Notes under the pieces: generated by a model
Databases searched by the model: none
What the model was told of the DNA's origin: nothing
The model's input: the letters and a program-made list of their open reading frames with translations, nothing else
Position numbers and translations under genes: made by a program
Part shown: piece by piece, positions 52,449 through 63,708 of the stretch
Position numbering within the stretch: position 1 is the first letter of the stretch
Layout: the number at the start of each line of letters is the position of its first letter
Source: Mikania micrantha
Taxonomy: Eukaryota > Streptophyta > Magnoliopsida > Asterales > Asteraceae
NCBI GenBank assembly: GCA_009363875.1
Contig: CM018682.1
Location: 53,637,372-53,701,371, forward strand
Length of the DNA: 64,000 bases
Direction: 5' to 3'

Positions 52449-52890
52449 CCACATTGGTATCTTAGGCTGTTGAAGTAATCCTGATGGCTTTTGATACTCG
52501 ACTTTCACCTTTGAAGAAGCCAGGCACTTGCTCACGTAAGTCACAATGTCAATCTTCATGTTTGGTCACCAATATATCATATTGAGGTCGTGGTACATAT
52601 TGTCAGATCTAGGATGTACTGAGTACCTACTCTTATGGGCTTTGTTCATCATTACGTTTCTTAGTCCTTCGTAACGTGGTACACAAATTTGGTCCATGAA
52701 GTAGTGGACTCCGTTGTTTCTCATCTCTAAATGTTTATCCATGCCGTGCAAGGATTCCTGAGTGAGGTTTTCCATTTTCAGTGCCTCCAGTTTGGCATCA
52801 CGTATTTGGTTAGGGAACTTAGAATGTATCGTGAGTTGTAGCGACCGTACACGCTTCGTTGTTTCTTTCCTGCTCAAAGCGTCGGCCATT
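52449..52890 (-). pseudogene. Integrase N-terminus and RNase H tether of gypsy element 4
   Basis: MADALSRKET (the tether after RNase H) at 52889, a linker, QICVPRYEGLRNVMMNKAHKSRYSVHP with the zinc-binding His, a Cys pair near 52530, and LQQPKIPMWKWEQ before the solo LTR insertion. Confidence 0.86.
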
Positions 52891-53345
52891 ACATTTGCCT
52901 TCCTCAGGTGATATTTGATTGCACAATCAGAATCACCTATAAGTCAGACCCATCTTCTTTGTCGCATGTTCAGTTCCTTTTGTTCGAAGATGTGTTGCAA
53001 GCTCTTATGGTTAGTAAATATAGTGCTTTCGTGCCATAAATGTAGTGTCGTCATATCTTCAGTGCGAACACTACGGCTCCCAACTCTAAGTCATGGGTGG
53101 TATAGTTCTTCTCATGAACCTTCAGCCGTCGTGATGCATATGCGATGACTTTCTCGCATTGCATTAACACGCAACCGTGTCCTTGCTTCGATCCATTACA
53201 ATAAACAACGAAGTCGGTGCTACCCTCTAGTAAGGATAGGATCTGTGCACTATAGAGTTTCTGTTTTAGTAGATTGAATGTAGCTTCTTGTTTTTCTCCC
53301 CATTCAAACTTCTTGTCTTTGTGGGTTAGGGAGGTGACTGCTTGC
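52891..53345 (-). pseudogene. RNase H of gypsy element 4
   Basis: Minus-strand, shifting frames: FEWGEKQEATFNLLKQKL near 53260-53310, VVYCNGSKQGHGCVLMQ near 53165-53210, ASRRLKVHEKNYTTHDLELGAVVFAL near 53060-53130, and the TNHKSLQHIFEQKELNMRQRR region near 52970-53020. Asp/Glu of the centre are partly preserved. Confidence 0.83.
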
Positions 53346-54165
53346 GCAATCTTCGAGAATTCTTCGATAAATCGCTAGTAGTACCATGCTAAAGCTAGGA
53401 ATTTTTGCACCACGATCGGAGTCTTTGGTGCTTCCCAATTTTTAATGGCTTCTATCTTAGTTGGGTCTACATGTATTCCTTTCTCGATAACCACATGTCC
53501 AAGGAATTAGACTTCGCGAATCCAAAAGTCACATTTGGAAAACTTCACGTAAAGCTGTTCGATCTTTAACAATTCCAAGACTAACCTTAGATGTTATGCA
53601 TGTTCTTCCTGGTTCTTGGAGTAGATCAGGATATCGTCTATGAACACTATCATGAATTTATCAAGATACGGTTTACACACGCGGTTCATGAGGTCCACGA
53701 ATACCGCCGGTGCGTTGGTCAGTCCGAAAGGCATGACCAAGAATACGTAGTGTCCGTAGCGAATTGAAGGCTATATTAGGAATATCATCTTCCTGTATCA
53801 TCAACTGGTGATAACCAGATCAAATCGATCTTCAAATAGTAGCTTGACGCTTGCAGTTGGTCAAACAAATCGTCTACTCGTGGAAGTGGGTATCGATTCT
53901 TGATCGGAACCTTGTTCAGTTATCATTAGCCTATTCACATCCGAAACGTTCCATCTTTCCTCTTCACAAATAAGAAAGGTGCTCCCCATGGTGAGAAACT
54001 TGGTCTGATCAAGCCTTTGTCTAACAGCTCTTGAAGCTGGTTAGACAACTCTTGCATTTCGGTAGGTGCTAGTCGATAAGGCGCTTTGGCGATTGGTGCA
54101 AATCCTAGTGTGAGATTGATCTGGAACTCGACTTGTCGTTTGGGTGGAAGTCCAGGTAGATCTTC
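53346..54165 (-). pseudogene. Reverse transcriptase of gypsy element 4
   Basis: Minus-strand blocks: MQELSNQLQELLDKGLI near 54015-54060, SPWGAPFLFVKRKDGTF near 53955-53990, RVDDLFDQL near 53860-53880, FLVMPFGLTNAPAVFVDLMNRV near 53680-53740 and the catalytic FIDDILIYS at about 53622-53648. Many frame changes. Confidence 0.86.
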
Positions 54166-54299
54166 AGGGAATACTTCAGGATAGTCATGGACAACATCGA
54201 TGTCTTCGATCCTCCTCTCTATCTTCGGTTGTTCAGTGAGAAGGGCTAGTATGGTTGTGTATCCCTTTCACAAACACCTATTTGCCTTCATGCATTAAA

Positions 54300-54729
54300 T
54301 TATGTTCAAGGGTATCCCCTATCGTTCTCCTTGTACCGATAATTGCTCTCTGTTTGGTAACGTGACTCAGGCGATCTTTTCGTTGCACACGATCTCTAGT
54401 TGGTTCTCGGCTAACGAATCCATTCCAACCACCATGTTGAAGCTTCCTAAAGTTACCAACATCAGGTCGATTTCGAGCTCTTGATTTGCCAATACCATTA
54501 TGCATACTCGATATATGTGTTTTGTTTCAATCAGTTTACCATCGGCTAATTCTTCTGTGTACTTATAGTCTAGTTGTGTTGGTGTGATGTTAAGCAATTG
54601 GCTAAACTCGTTAGATAAAAAGCTCCTATCTGCACCATTATCAAATAGTATGCTTGCGTATACATTATTTAAAATAAACGTACCGGTCACAATGTTTGGG
54701 TCGTCCTTAGCTTCTCCGGATCCGATCAC
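54300..54729 (-). pseudogene. Protease of gypsy element 4
   Basis: Open piece 54367-54729: VTGTFILNNVYASILFDNGADRSF-like opening, in which the catalytic triad reads Asp-Asn-Gly instead of Asp-Thr/Ser-Gly, and FNMVVGMDSLAEN near the end, the second conserved block of gypsy proteases. The Asn would be expected to weaken or abolish activity. Runs towards the RT spacer. Confidence 0.82.
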
Positions 54730-55680
54730 GACGGCTCAGCCTTTTGCCGTGTTACCTTCAGCCTTCTTGAGTTGTGGGAAGTCCCTACGCATGTGACCAG
54801 GCTTACTGCATGCATAGCATCCTTTGATAGTGTCCCGGTTGGTGTTGGTTGGTTTGCTCTCACAATGCGACCGTGCCTCTCGCATTTCAATCATCGGTAT
54901 CTCTCGCACGGGCCATAGTGGTGGTAAGTGCATCGGTTGCACTTAGGGTATTCCCCCTGATAGAAACCTTTGTCGCTGATGTCAGATTGTGTAGCTGTGA
55001 AAGCTCTGGCTAGTGTAGATCGATTTTGGGAGGGCTGTTGTGGATTGTATGTCTTGTTTTTGCTCGGTTCCCACTTACGCTTGTTGTTGGGTTTTTTCAG
55101 ATGTTCTCCCCTTTTGAGCAACTTTCCCTATGCCACCGCCTGATCACTCAGGCGATGCGCCATGCGGATGGTAGGCTAAATGTGTGTGGGATCGGCTGTT
55201 GTGACCATGCTTTGGATCTGCTCTGGCATACACTTACGTATTGCTCAATCTTCTTGTATTCTGGGATTTCCATTCTAGGGCACAACTTACACAACTCATG
55301 AAATCAGGTGATGTACCGCTCTATCATGGATCCTTCCGTTTTATGGACCCAGAACTCCTCTTCTAGCTTCTTAATCTCATTACAAGGACAGTACTCCTCC
55401 TTAGAATCCTCGTGAACTCTTCCCACGGGATCGAGTTAGCAGTCTCCAGGCTTAGCGTTTGGACATGAGAATTACACCATGTGAGAGCTTGACCCTACAG
55501 TGTTCATGTTGCAAAATTCGCCTTGTTGTCTTCTGCACATTCATACATGCAGAAAACCGATTCAACCTTCTTTATCTATAGGAGGAGTCCAACTGGTCCT
55601 TCAATTCCCTTGAATGTCTACGGATGAAAACTGAGGAATGTCTTAAATGACCATCCCTCTGCCTGGTGGAGCAGTCCTGC
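54730..55680 (-). pseudogene. gag of gypsy element 4
   Basis: Minus-strand text in several frames: FKTFLSFHP, a GIEGPVGLL block, KVESVFCMYECAEDNKA, the QALTWCNSHVQTL block, PWEEF, and a YITRFHELC-like block near 55300. Then 54891-55121 (KRGEHLKKPNNKRK, YPKCNRCTYHHYGPC) and 54736-54942 with a nucleocapsid knuckle CYACSKPGHMRRDF whose last Cys is Phe. Order and content agree with chromovirus gag. Confidence 0.82.
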
Positions 55681-56015
55681 ATTTAATAGTTAAAATGTGT
55701 TTAGGACTTTAGCTTAGGGTTTGGTATTTCGTTTGATAAGTTACACTAAGGAATCTAGGGTTTCGTTTACCGTTATCATTTCCGCTGGACTCGCTCTATA
55801 TGTGAGCCGCCTCATAGTCAGCTATCGCCTTGTTGAAGCGTCTCTCAACCATCGCTTTGATCGCTGCGGATCCGACAGCTCGGCTGTTTGGTTGTATGTA
55901 AGGTCCTCTCCCTACAATTTCTCGTTTCAATACATAGTAAAGAATGGCGTGTTACATAATGATAGGGATCATGAGAGATATAATGTACATATAAACAGAA
56001 AATTTTGAAACATAA
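55681..56015 (-). other. Spacer between the pre-gag ORF and gag of element 4
   Basis: No supported gene on the minus strand. The plus-strand ORF 55721-56008 overlaps it but shows no domain. It may hold degraded gag N-terminus. Confidence 0.5.
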
Positions 56016-56027
56016 CGCAATATTTGA

Positions 56028-56640
56028 TTAATAATTTGCGAAAGCATTACAAGGTATTTTTAATGCAAACTTTACAATGCAAAATACTTGTATGGGCACA
56101 ACCTGCCCATCTAGGTTTATAGTACTATAAAATAAAATCCCTATCCCTAGTTCACCGACGAGGGATACAGAATCTCCACTCTCTGTCGGTTCTTTTTCAT
56201 CTTCCATGGGTTCCTCCTCTTCGTCTTCCATGGGATCCTCCTCCTCTACAGGTGCCTGCTCTATAGCCATTTGTGTTGCAACTGCCTCAGCTGATGCTTC
56301 CCTAGCCTCGGCTAACACAAATTTGGTTGTAAGCTCGTGCATCTGAGTGCGCATCCTATGCACTACGTCCACAAGGCTGCTGTGACACTGGTCAGTGACA
56401 CACAACTCGTGCTTGAGCCGTTACAAGTTCTTCGCAGTGCGATGCTCTCACTCTAGTAGGCTGGTGATAGCGCTCGCTGCGTCCCGCATGTTACGAATCT
56501 CCTGATCCATCGTCGTGACAAACGTCGCGAATGCCTACTCCATCGACTATCCGAGTGTAGGCGGTGTAGTCGTACTTGGGCCCGCACCCGATGTCGGGGG
56601 TCGAGGTACCTGTTCTCCATGCACCGGTCGTCCAACCATG
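56028..56640 (-). pseudogene. Pre-gag coding-like segment of gypsy element 4
   Basis: On the minus strand ATG at 56640 gives MVGRPVHGEQVPRPPTSG, a short Ser/Thr/Pro stretch and two stops. It then continues as MDQEIRNMRDAASAITSLLE, stops, a heptad-like helix (VHRMRTQMHELTTKFVLAEA), and an acidic tail with two PMEDEE-type repeats (56200-56250). The whole reads as one old protein start with about four stops, lying between the primer-binding site and gag. It may be the true gag N-terminus or a separate leader protein. Function unknown. Confidence 0.5.
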
Positions 56641-56905
56641 TCAGGGATACCAGTCCTAGTACTGGTTATGGTTGCGTGATCGAACGTAAAATAATCTCGC
56701 CATAAACAGTAGTCTCTGCTTGAGGCTCTAATCGTCGCCTCCTAGTGTCAGCCTCGTTCAGTGACGAGTCACCTGGTTTCTTTCCCGTTGTTCGATTTAC
56801 CTGTTAATTACGCTATTAAAAGTACATATACAGTGCATCGACTAAGTGTAGAGCTATGGCTATTGTCTGGTTTTACTACATGCAAACGTAGTTCTCTATA
56901 ACCAA
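56641..56905 (-). other. Leader of gypsy element 4
   Basis: No gene. Between the primer-binding site and the pre-gag ATG. Confidence 0.6.
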
Positions 56906-56907
56906 GT

Positions 56908-56919
56908 CTCTGATACCAG
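56908..56919 (-). other. Primer-binding site of gypsy element 4
   Basis: Plus strand CTCTGATACCAG, that is CTGGTATCAGAG read with the element; initiator-Met tRNA type. Confidence 0.87.
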
Positions 56920-58770
56920 TTTGTCACACCCCCAAATTACCACTTGCGGTGTCAGGCCGCTGGATGTGACGCGGTGGGATCAAATACGTTGGTCGTATAG
57001 AAATACTCTAAATGCTTTTGAAAATACGTGGATATACTATAAATATCTCAAAAACAGTTTAAATAGTTTTACATCGGGATTTAAAATAGTAATACGGAAG
57101 CTTGTACAAATGATAGATTGTCTTTATAACACATTAACATTAATTGTTTCAAAAGTTTAATAATGCATGCTGGACTCTTGTGCTTGGCTCCTTAGGGGCA
57201 ATCCTAGCCATAAGTGTTATGATTACTTAAGAATACATGCTAAAACGTGTCAACATAAAGTTGGTGAGTTCACAGGTTTAAAGCAAAATTAAGTAAGTAA
57301 ATAGTTTGCCATGTGATATGTTGTTTATTATGTTTGCCAGGCTTGAGGCCCTAAGTGTCAGTTGCGTCACTATCGAACTAGATTCTTTGTTCTTGCCTCT
57401 GCCATGTCTATCGTACAAACAATGGCACGATCCATCGAGTCTACACACGTCCTGACCTCCAGCCAGTATTGGAACCGTGTGGGGTTTGTGAAACTCAATC
57501 GTACTATCCAAGCTCCCCTTGTTGTGGTTACATTAACTATAGGACCGTGTGAGGATTTTATAAGATATATAACACTTATGACTTTGTTCCAATAAACCAG
57601 CAATAATATCAAATTTTGTCAAAAATAAGTAGTTTACATGAATTCTCTCCCAAGTTTAAGTTTGAAAACAACTAAAGAGAAAAGGGGCCATAAAATCACC
57701 TGTGGTTGCATTTGCTTGCGTGCTATGTTTGCTCGTTTAGTTGTATGTTACCCATATCACGTAGGCTTTGTGAGTTTGTGTTCGTGTCGGTGCCCAATAA
57801 CTCCATGTTGTTGTGTTTGACTATGTGTGTCTGAGTTTGATCAAGTTTGACTGTGTTTGACCATGTTGACTCAACGACCCGTTGGTGACTCGTGTAGTTC
57901 ATTTTCGTTTGTTTGACATTCATCAATCATCACATTGTACACGTAAACACATTGAGCACGTTCAATGGGCAACTTACTATTTTTAGTATGTTTCTATATT
58001 TGCCAAGTTTCTATTTATAGTAAGTTTCTATATTTGGCAAGTTTGCATCCAAGATTATCTTTTACTATCCTAAGCATTCCAGTTTCCCTATATGTTCATG
58101 TTATCACATAGCACATTGTCGCATATCATCAAGTATTCACACATTTCCTTTTTAGATTCCTAAAGTTATTATTTTTTGTAAGTGTGACAAATTATCATTC
58201 TTTCATACAAATAATCTCACAAGTAGCTTCCTATCATCTTAACACATCATATTTATTCATTTCCCACTCCTAAACATGCCTCTAGTTCTTATTTCATTAA
58301 ATTCCCATTTTAAAGTTTCCAAAAATGGAAAGTTTATTGTTGTGACATACAGGATCAGATCGTCCGACAAGTCCGTACGGTATGTGTATTTTCACTATTT
58401 ACTATGTGTAAATACATGTTTGTGAACAGTACTTGTATTAACAGAATTCAAAATACAAGAAACAGTTGTACGTATTTATGCGTGAACTTAAATGCCGTAA
58501 GTACAACATTCATTATAAACAATACTTGTTTGTATTTAGGTGAAAACATAAGTACAGTTAATACAACGAATCATGAGAAACAACTGTATTCAAGTAAATA
58601 ACAAGAACAAGCCGGTTGCGATCTGATATCCACAGATGACAGGAATCAGATTACCGAAAAATCAGTACGAAAACAATGTGAAAACAGGATGTTTAGTTGA
58701 GTCCGTTAGTGAGGAAAGACAATTCAAACACAATTTGTAGTGTTATTTCAGAATAGCGAACTGACAGTGT

Positions 58771-58798
58771 GTTTGCGTGGGTGACGATTCACACAAAC
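58771..58798 (+). promoter_or_regulatory. Inverted repeat H3 (GTGACGAT centre)
   Basis: Arms GTTTGCGTGG and TCACACAAAC around GTGACGAT (58781-58788); two imperfect pairs. Confidence 0.58.
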
Positions 58799-58875
58799 AT
58801 ATCTGTGAGTTTAACGTCCTGAAATAATGACTGGAAAGTAGAAAACAAGAACCAGAAAGCAAAACTATTGTCGTG

Positions 58876-58903
58876 TTCGCTCGAGTGACGATTCGAACGA
58901 ATA
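58876..58903 (+). promoter_or_regulatory. Inverted repeat H4 (GTGACGAT centre)
   Basis: Arms GTTCGCTCGA and TCGAACGAAT around GTGACGAT (58886-58893); followed by ACGCGCGATGG. 105 bases after H3 and about 220-250 bases upstream of the TATA box. Confidence 0.6.
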
Positions 58904-59120
58904 CGCGCGATGGTGACGCGTTCTGACGAAAAAAAACGAAATACGACACGAACGAAAATAAATTAAGAAAATAAAATATTTTATATTTTTACAATTTTGA
59001 AACTCATCAAAATAAATAAACCAACTCATTTTATTTTAAAACACGTAAATTACGCGTAACGTTCCGGAAAACGCAACGAAAACGCGAACCGAGCAACCGA
59101 AACGAACCCGAATACCCCCG

Positions 59121-59133
59121 GGGTATATAAACA
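59121..59133 (+). promoter_or_regulatory. TATA box of the 4.4-kb LTR
   Basis: GGGTATATAAACA, followed 40-90 bases later by CT-rich sequence (CTCTCTCTAAAAACC, CTCTCTCTCTC), a usual plant core-promoter arrangement. Confidence 0.6.
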
Positions 59134-59340
59134 CCAAATGAGGCATTCCCCCTCATTTTCCATCAGCCAACCTCTCTCTAAAAACCATTTCACGAACTCT
59201 CTCTCTCACTAGAATAACCACTCTTCTAATCGCGATAACTTGCTCGTTTCTTGACAAATTTGGTCATTCTTGGTGTCCAAACGAAGCTCTCGATCTCCTC
59301 TACATGGAAGTACAACAGATCTGAAGAGTTACCCAGCCAA

Positions 59341-59353
59341 ATCGAGGTAATGA
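59341..59353 (+). promoter_or_regulatory. Candidate splice donor in the 4.4-kb LTR
   Basis: ATCGAG/GTAATGACC, with the intron starting at 59347. With the acceptor at 62369 it would remove 3023 bases. Confidence 0.4.
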
Positions 59354-59479
59354 CCGAAAGAATATCCCCGAAAATAGGGTTTTTCATGCTTTTTGTTAGA
59401 TCTACACTTTCAACCGGTCTAGGACTTTGCAAGCCAACCATACGCGCCTAAGTCGTTAGTTCGTATAACACACCCACAG

Positions 59480-60025
59480 GAAATGCCTTGCAACAGCTCG
59501 AAGGATAGAGATGAGGATGAACAGGTTCGTGAAAAGGCTGGAGCTGGCCAAAACGACCAACGGAACCTGTCGGCCGCGAACCTCTCCTCACCAGAACATC
59601 TAGAGCTGTTGTTGAAGGGTTGCGAACCTTGTGACTGAAGCTACATGATGTTGGTCAAACCCTGTGGTTACCACGAACCTTTGTGTGTGTGTACATCCAC
59701 GAACCATCAACAGACGAACCCTACACTTCGGCGAACCCACGACCTCAGCCGAACCTACACCAAGGCTACAAACCTGCATGCTTTATTCTTGCTCACGAAG
59801 CATGCACTATGGCCGAAACTTTCGCCAATGACCACCGAACCTTTGGTTGGTCAGTACCATCAGCGAACCCTTCCATTTCCACCGAACCCTGAGACATGCA
59901 AGCGAACCTGTGTGGTGCTGATACTTATGAACCTTACCGGAAAGAGTCACGGCTGGCGAACCTTTGATAACCTAGATGAACTAGCATCACCAAACCTCAT
60001 GGAAGTAGCCGATAGGTTCGCCGGA
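59480..60025 (+). repeat. Cluster of CGAACC words
   Basis: About 17 copies of CGAACC(T/C), irregularly spaced, for example ACGAACCTTTG, GGCGAACCCACG, GCCGAACCTACAC and AGCGAACCTGTG. At the same LTR position as the TTCGGTCGG words of element 1 and the ATCGAT words of the LTR at 41878. Confidence 0.75.
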
Positions 60026-61380
60026 TCACTGATGATCAAACCCTTAACCGCGTGACTGTCTCGGCCCATTTAATTGTGGAATAAACCCTTAACAGGCCCA
60101 CATGACTAGTTGGCCCAACTTATTTTAATGGTCCTAGCCCACACATTTGGTCCATGGTGGTTTAAGCTCAACAATATCTCTTGGACAGTAGCCCTCTTTA
60201 GGCCCACCTATTCGGCCCAAAAAGGGACTTCGGCCTACTATGGCTGCCCAAGCCCTTTATGCAGCTCACGGCCCTATTAAATCCATGGCCTAGTAGCTTG
60301 ACCCGTAACACACATAATTCAGCCCAACTAGCCGGCCCATTTCCTTTGTTTTGGTCCACGAACACTTGATTCGAACCACATAGAAACGTTCGGCCCATAA
60401 CTTGCTTCGACTCAATAACAATCGGCCCACATAACAAAATGTACAGGAACTTGATTAAATCCAACTTTATGAGTAATAATGTATAAGAAATGGTGTTTTC
60501 TTATTTTATTACAAAGGTGACAAGAATTGGGTTGGAACATAAAACTTAATACATAGTATGTCTAATATGTTAGACAATAATTTGAAGTTCCTACACTTAG
60601 AACACTTTAGTCATGTTAATAATTATAGTAAGACATACATTAATAAACAAAGTGTGCTAAGTTAAAACAAGGAGGTTATGTACTATTGAGTTGATTAACA
60701 AGCGAGCTGGGGCGAATGAAGACCAAGACCGAAACTCGCAAGTGTTAGCCCACTTTAAGGGTTAACACAAACACACGCACAAAACACATACTTAAAACTT
60801 ATACTTATGAGTTAAATACAACGTGAAATCAATACAGGAGCGTGAAAACTACTACAAGTACAATCAGGAGCGCGTGAATTCTCATTTAAGCTAAGTCAAC
60901 CCTCAACAACAAGGTGAGTTCATATGTTCCTTTTCTCTAATCTTAACTGATTTTAAACTCTCGGGGCTGAGAAACATGCTTAACTTTTAATTATTTAAAA
61001 GTTTTATGTTTAACAAATTGTTTACATTATGATTAGATAATACTGCTTGCTCTATTATCAGTTATCATTGTATGCATGCTTGTATGATTATGACATGATA
61101 GGAACAACTAGAATGAATATGATAATATAAATTCAAAATTCATCAACACACTAGAATAACATAGTTGCAAAAGTATATCTTACAACACCTAGTTATTCGT
61201 ACAAGAACAATCAATGGGATAATCACAGGGAAACATGATGACAACAACAAAACACTTGAATGATTTGAAGATAATATATCTTCTTAATACCATTCAACAC
61301 TAGAGTTAACTAAGTGTAATAAGACAAGAACTTATAGCGCTTAGTTTACAACTCAATACATATTACAAGATAAAATAGAA

Positions 61381-61638
61381 CAACTCTCATCCACCATCTG
61401 AGCGGATTAAGGGTGGTAAGACTAGTTCTTACCACGGCTTAATGGCAACGTGGTGACTATATGTAACAACTCTCATCCACCACCTGAACGGATTCAGGGT
61501 GGTAAGACTAGTTCTTACCACGGCTTAATGGCAACATGGTGACTACATGGACAACTATCATCCACCACCTGAGTCGATTAAGGGTAGGAAGACTAGTTCT
61601 TACTACGGCTTAATGACAACATGGTGATCATATGGAAC
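61381..61638 (+). repeat. Three tandem copies of an 85-86-bp unit
   Basis: Units start at 61381, 61467 and 61552, each CAACT(C/A)TCATCCACCA(T/C)CTGA, GGGTGGTAAGACTAG, TTCTTACCACGG, CTTAATGGCAAC, and so on. Homogeneous, so recently expanded or converted. Confidence 0.88.
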
Positions 61639-62159
61639 AATTGGAATGATAATCATGATAATCTATCTTCATGATAACAACATCATTCACACATCAGTTA
61701 AGATAAAGTAATAAGAAAAGTTCTTATTTAACTTTGTTAACAACAATGACAACACACGACGGGATAGAGGTAAATCGGACGCATTGAAATCTGATTACGT
61801 GAGGATCACAATGGATTCCTTTTAGGCTCTATACGTTGCAATTTGAGAACATATCACAAGTGGTTAATTAACACTTTTAATATTTAAAAGTGATCAACAG
61901 CTAACCCCACAAGTAATAGAATAATACAAGGAGCAGATTAAGTAAATCTAATATCCTTAATACATATAAGGGTTATCTATACTTCGGTTTGATAACTAGA
62001 ACCCTATTATTATATTATTCTATACATGATATAACAGGTGATCAACAAACGAGACGAACAAGTGAAATGAGAATGGATATTGATACTTGTATTGCAAGTA
62101 GTGTAGAGTTCTAGTAGTTATGTGGTGGGATGTTGGCTAAGGCTTGGTTCCCTTACATA

Positions 62160-62380
62160 TGCCCTATATATAAGCACAACTACTAGGATGATATTCCATT
62201 TGTGAATTTAGCTATTGAGAAGACATTGGCTGAATGGGTGAATCAAACAACATACAAGTAACAGAAAATACATTGTGATTGTGCATGTGAACAAATCAAG
62301 GTTTTCAATTACTATATTTATGAACTCACCAACCTGGTGTTGACTTTGTTTAAATGCATGTTTTCTCAGGTGACGAACAG
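62160..62380 (+). promoter_or_regulatory. TATATATAAG block and CTCAG/GTGACGAACAG block
   Basis: ATGCCCTATATATAAGCAC (62162 region), then AACTCACCAAC (62323), TGTTGAC and GCATGTTTTCTCAG/GTGACGAACAG (62369/62370). The order and spacing are conserved in the other family-A LTRs. Either a second core promoter or a splice acceptor region. Confidence 0.5.
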
Positions 62381-63604
62381 GTGTAATCACTCATAAGCAA
62401 AGGCTAAGCTAGTGGACTTCTAGAATACCTAGCTTCATTTTGTGTTGCATACTTCTAATATGACAAAACATTGAATCATATTTTGTATATGTTGTACAGT
62501 TACAAGATAGAAGCCACAATGATTCTTTTGGTAGAATTACTTAGTTAAATTATGAACATTGTTATGTAATTTAACTTTGTAATTCTGTATTGATGTCATT
62601 TTAGCATTTCTCATTTTATATCTCATGTGCTATGTAAACAATCTGATCATTTCGATTATCACAACGATATCGCGCCCCGGGAACCTTCCGCCCGACGGGA
62701 AAGCCGATCCGTTCCCGCCGACTCGGGGTGTGACAATTGTAAGAATCATTTTATCCAAAATCAACCATTCAAATATGTCCTATGACCATTATCATCACCA
62801 AAATAACCAAACACAACCAAAATACTACATGCATGTCTTGTTCTTTAAACAAAAGTTTCGATTTTTAGAAGTTTATGAACAAAAACCCCATTTTCGCAAA
62901 TCAAATCAATCCAACATTTTTGTATGTTTATTTTTACCATGTTTAAACCACAATCTAGCATCATCGTGCACAAAAAAATTTCTATTTATATGAATAATCA
63001 TCTAGCTTCAGAAAATGACACTGAAACTCAATTTCATGGAAATCAATTGTAACATCACGGTACTTCCGGTTGTCCGTACATCCGTACGATTGTACTGTTA
63101 CAACCTGGGATTTTATTAATATTAATGAAAATGAATTATTGGATGCATTATTTGATGATTATCACTGTTATTGGTATACATGTTTAGAACATACTATTAT
63201 ACGCGTAAACCATGGGAAGTTTAGTTGTAACTGAACTAAACAAAACCAGAGAGTTTATCGCAGTTATATCACAGATGATATGGATTATGGATGTTGGTCG
63301 GACTGGAAAAGAATTAGGAGTTGGTTGTTGTTTGGTTGCTAAACATAGTCAAGGACACATGGTCATGGTTTATCGAAATAGCGGTGGGACGGTGTAGAGA
63401 AGGTTGCGATCTACCTCTGCATATGCCCTCTACATATGCATATTTCGGTCTATCATGGATGTGTCAGTGACTTGGTTTAGTGGGTTTTGGTTTAGGGATT
63501 ATAATATTAAAGTTAATAAAATAATGGAATTAATTATGCGATGGTGAGGTTACGAACATAAATTAAACGCGAATATTAATTCAGAAAGATTAACTTAATA
63601 GTGC

Positions 63605-63632
63605 ATTCGCGTGGGTGACGATCCACACGAAT
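63605..63632 (+). promoter_or_regulatory. Inverted repeat H5 (GTGACGAT centre)
   Basis: Arms ATTCGCGTGG and CCACACGAAT around GTGACGAT (63615-63622); one G-T-type mismatch only. Confidence 0.62.
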
Positions 63633-63708
63633 ATGATTATTAAGAATAATATTCTGAAACAATATTCCATAAAATGTAAATCGAATCGAAATACGATACA
63701 AGCGTTGG

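Larger units (their letters stand above)
58341..62735 (+). mobile_element. Family-A solo LTR, 4395 bp
   Basis: TGTGACATACAGG to CGGGGTGTGACA with perfect target duplication ATTGT (58336-58340 and 62736-62740). The host LTR is continuous when it is removed. It has the complete family-A layout: inverted repeats H3/H4, TATA box (59124), CT-rich stretch, donor-like site (59347), word cluster (59480-60020), three 86-bp repeats (61381-61638), TATATATAAG block (62165) and CTCAG/GTGACG block (62369). The longest ORF (59645-60055) lies in the word cluster and is not convincing. Confidence 0.88.
48229..63049 (-). mobile_element. Gypsy element 4 (chromodomain gypsy with family-B LTRs)
   Basis: Minus strand: 5' LTR (56922-63049, interrupted), primer-binding site, a pre-gag ORF, gag, protease, RT, RNase H, integrase with chromodomain, polypurine tract and 3' LTR (48229-50399). 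Inserted in the gag of the third copia. The LTR copies differ at about one base in eight over their first 150 bases (hand estimate), so this is an old insertion. Interrupted by two solo LTRs and, at 63050, a third LTR. Confidence 0.86.
56922..63049 (-). repeat. 5' LTR of gypsy element 4 (family B), interrupted and truncated
   Basis: Pieces 56922-58340 and 62741-63049 match 48229-49950 of the 3' LTR in order. Interrupted by the 4.4-kb solo LTR (58341-62735) and cut at 63049 by a further LTR. The remaining about 450 bases, including the G-box, may continue past the window. Confidence 0.83.

Noticed and set aside
55721..56008. Plus-strand ORF as an independent gene
   Set aside because: Overlaps the leader/gag region of element 4 on the other strand and shows no domain.
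57278..57612. Overlapping ORFs on both strands
   Set aside because: Inside the element 4 LTR. The corresponding 3' LTR segment (48600-48900) does not keep them.
59645..60055. 136-codon ORF with many Thr/Pro residues as a host gene
   Set aside because: Lies entirely in the CGAACC word cluster of a solo LTR and has no recognisable domain.
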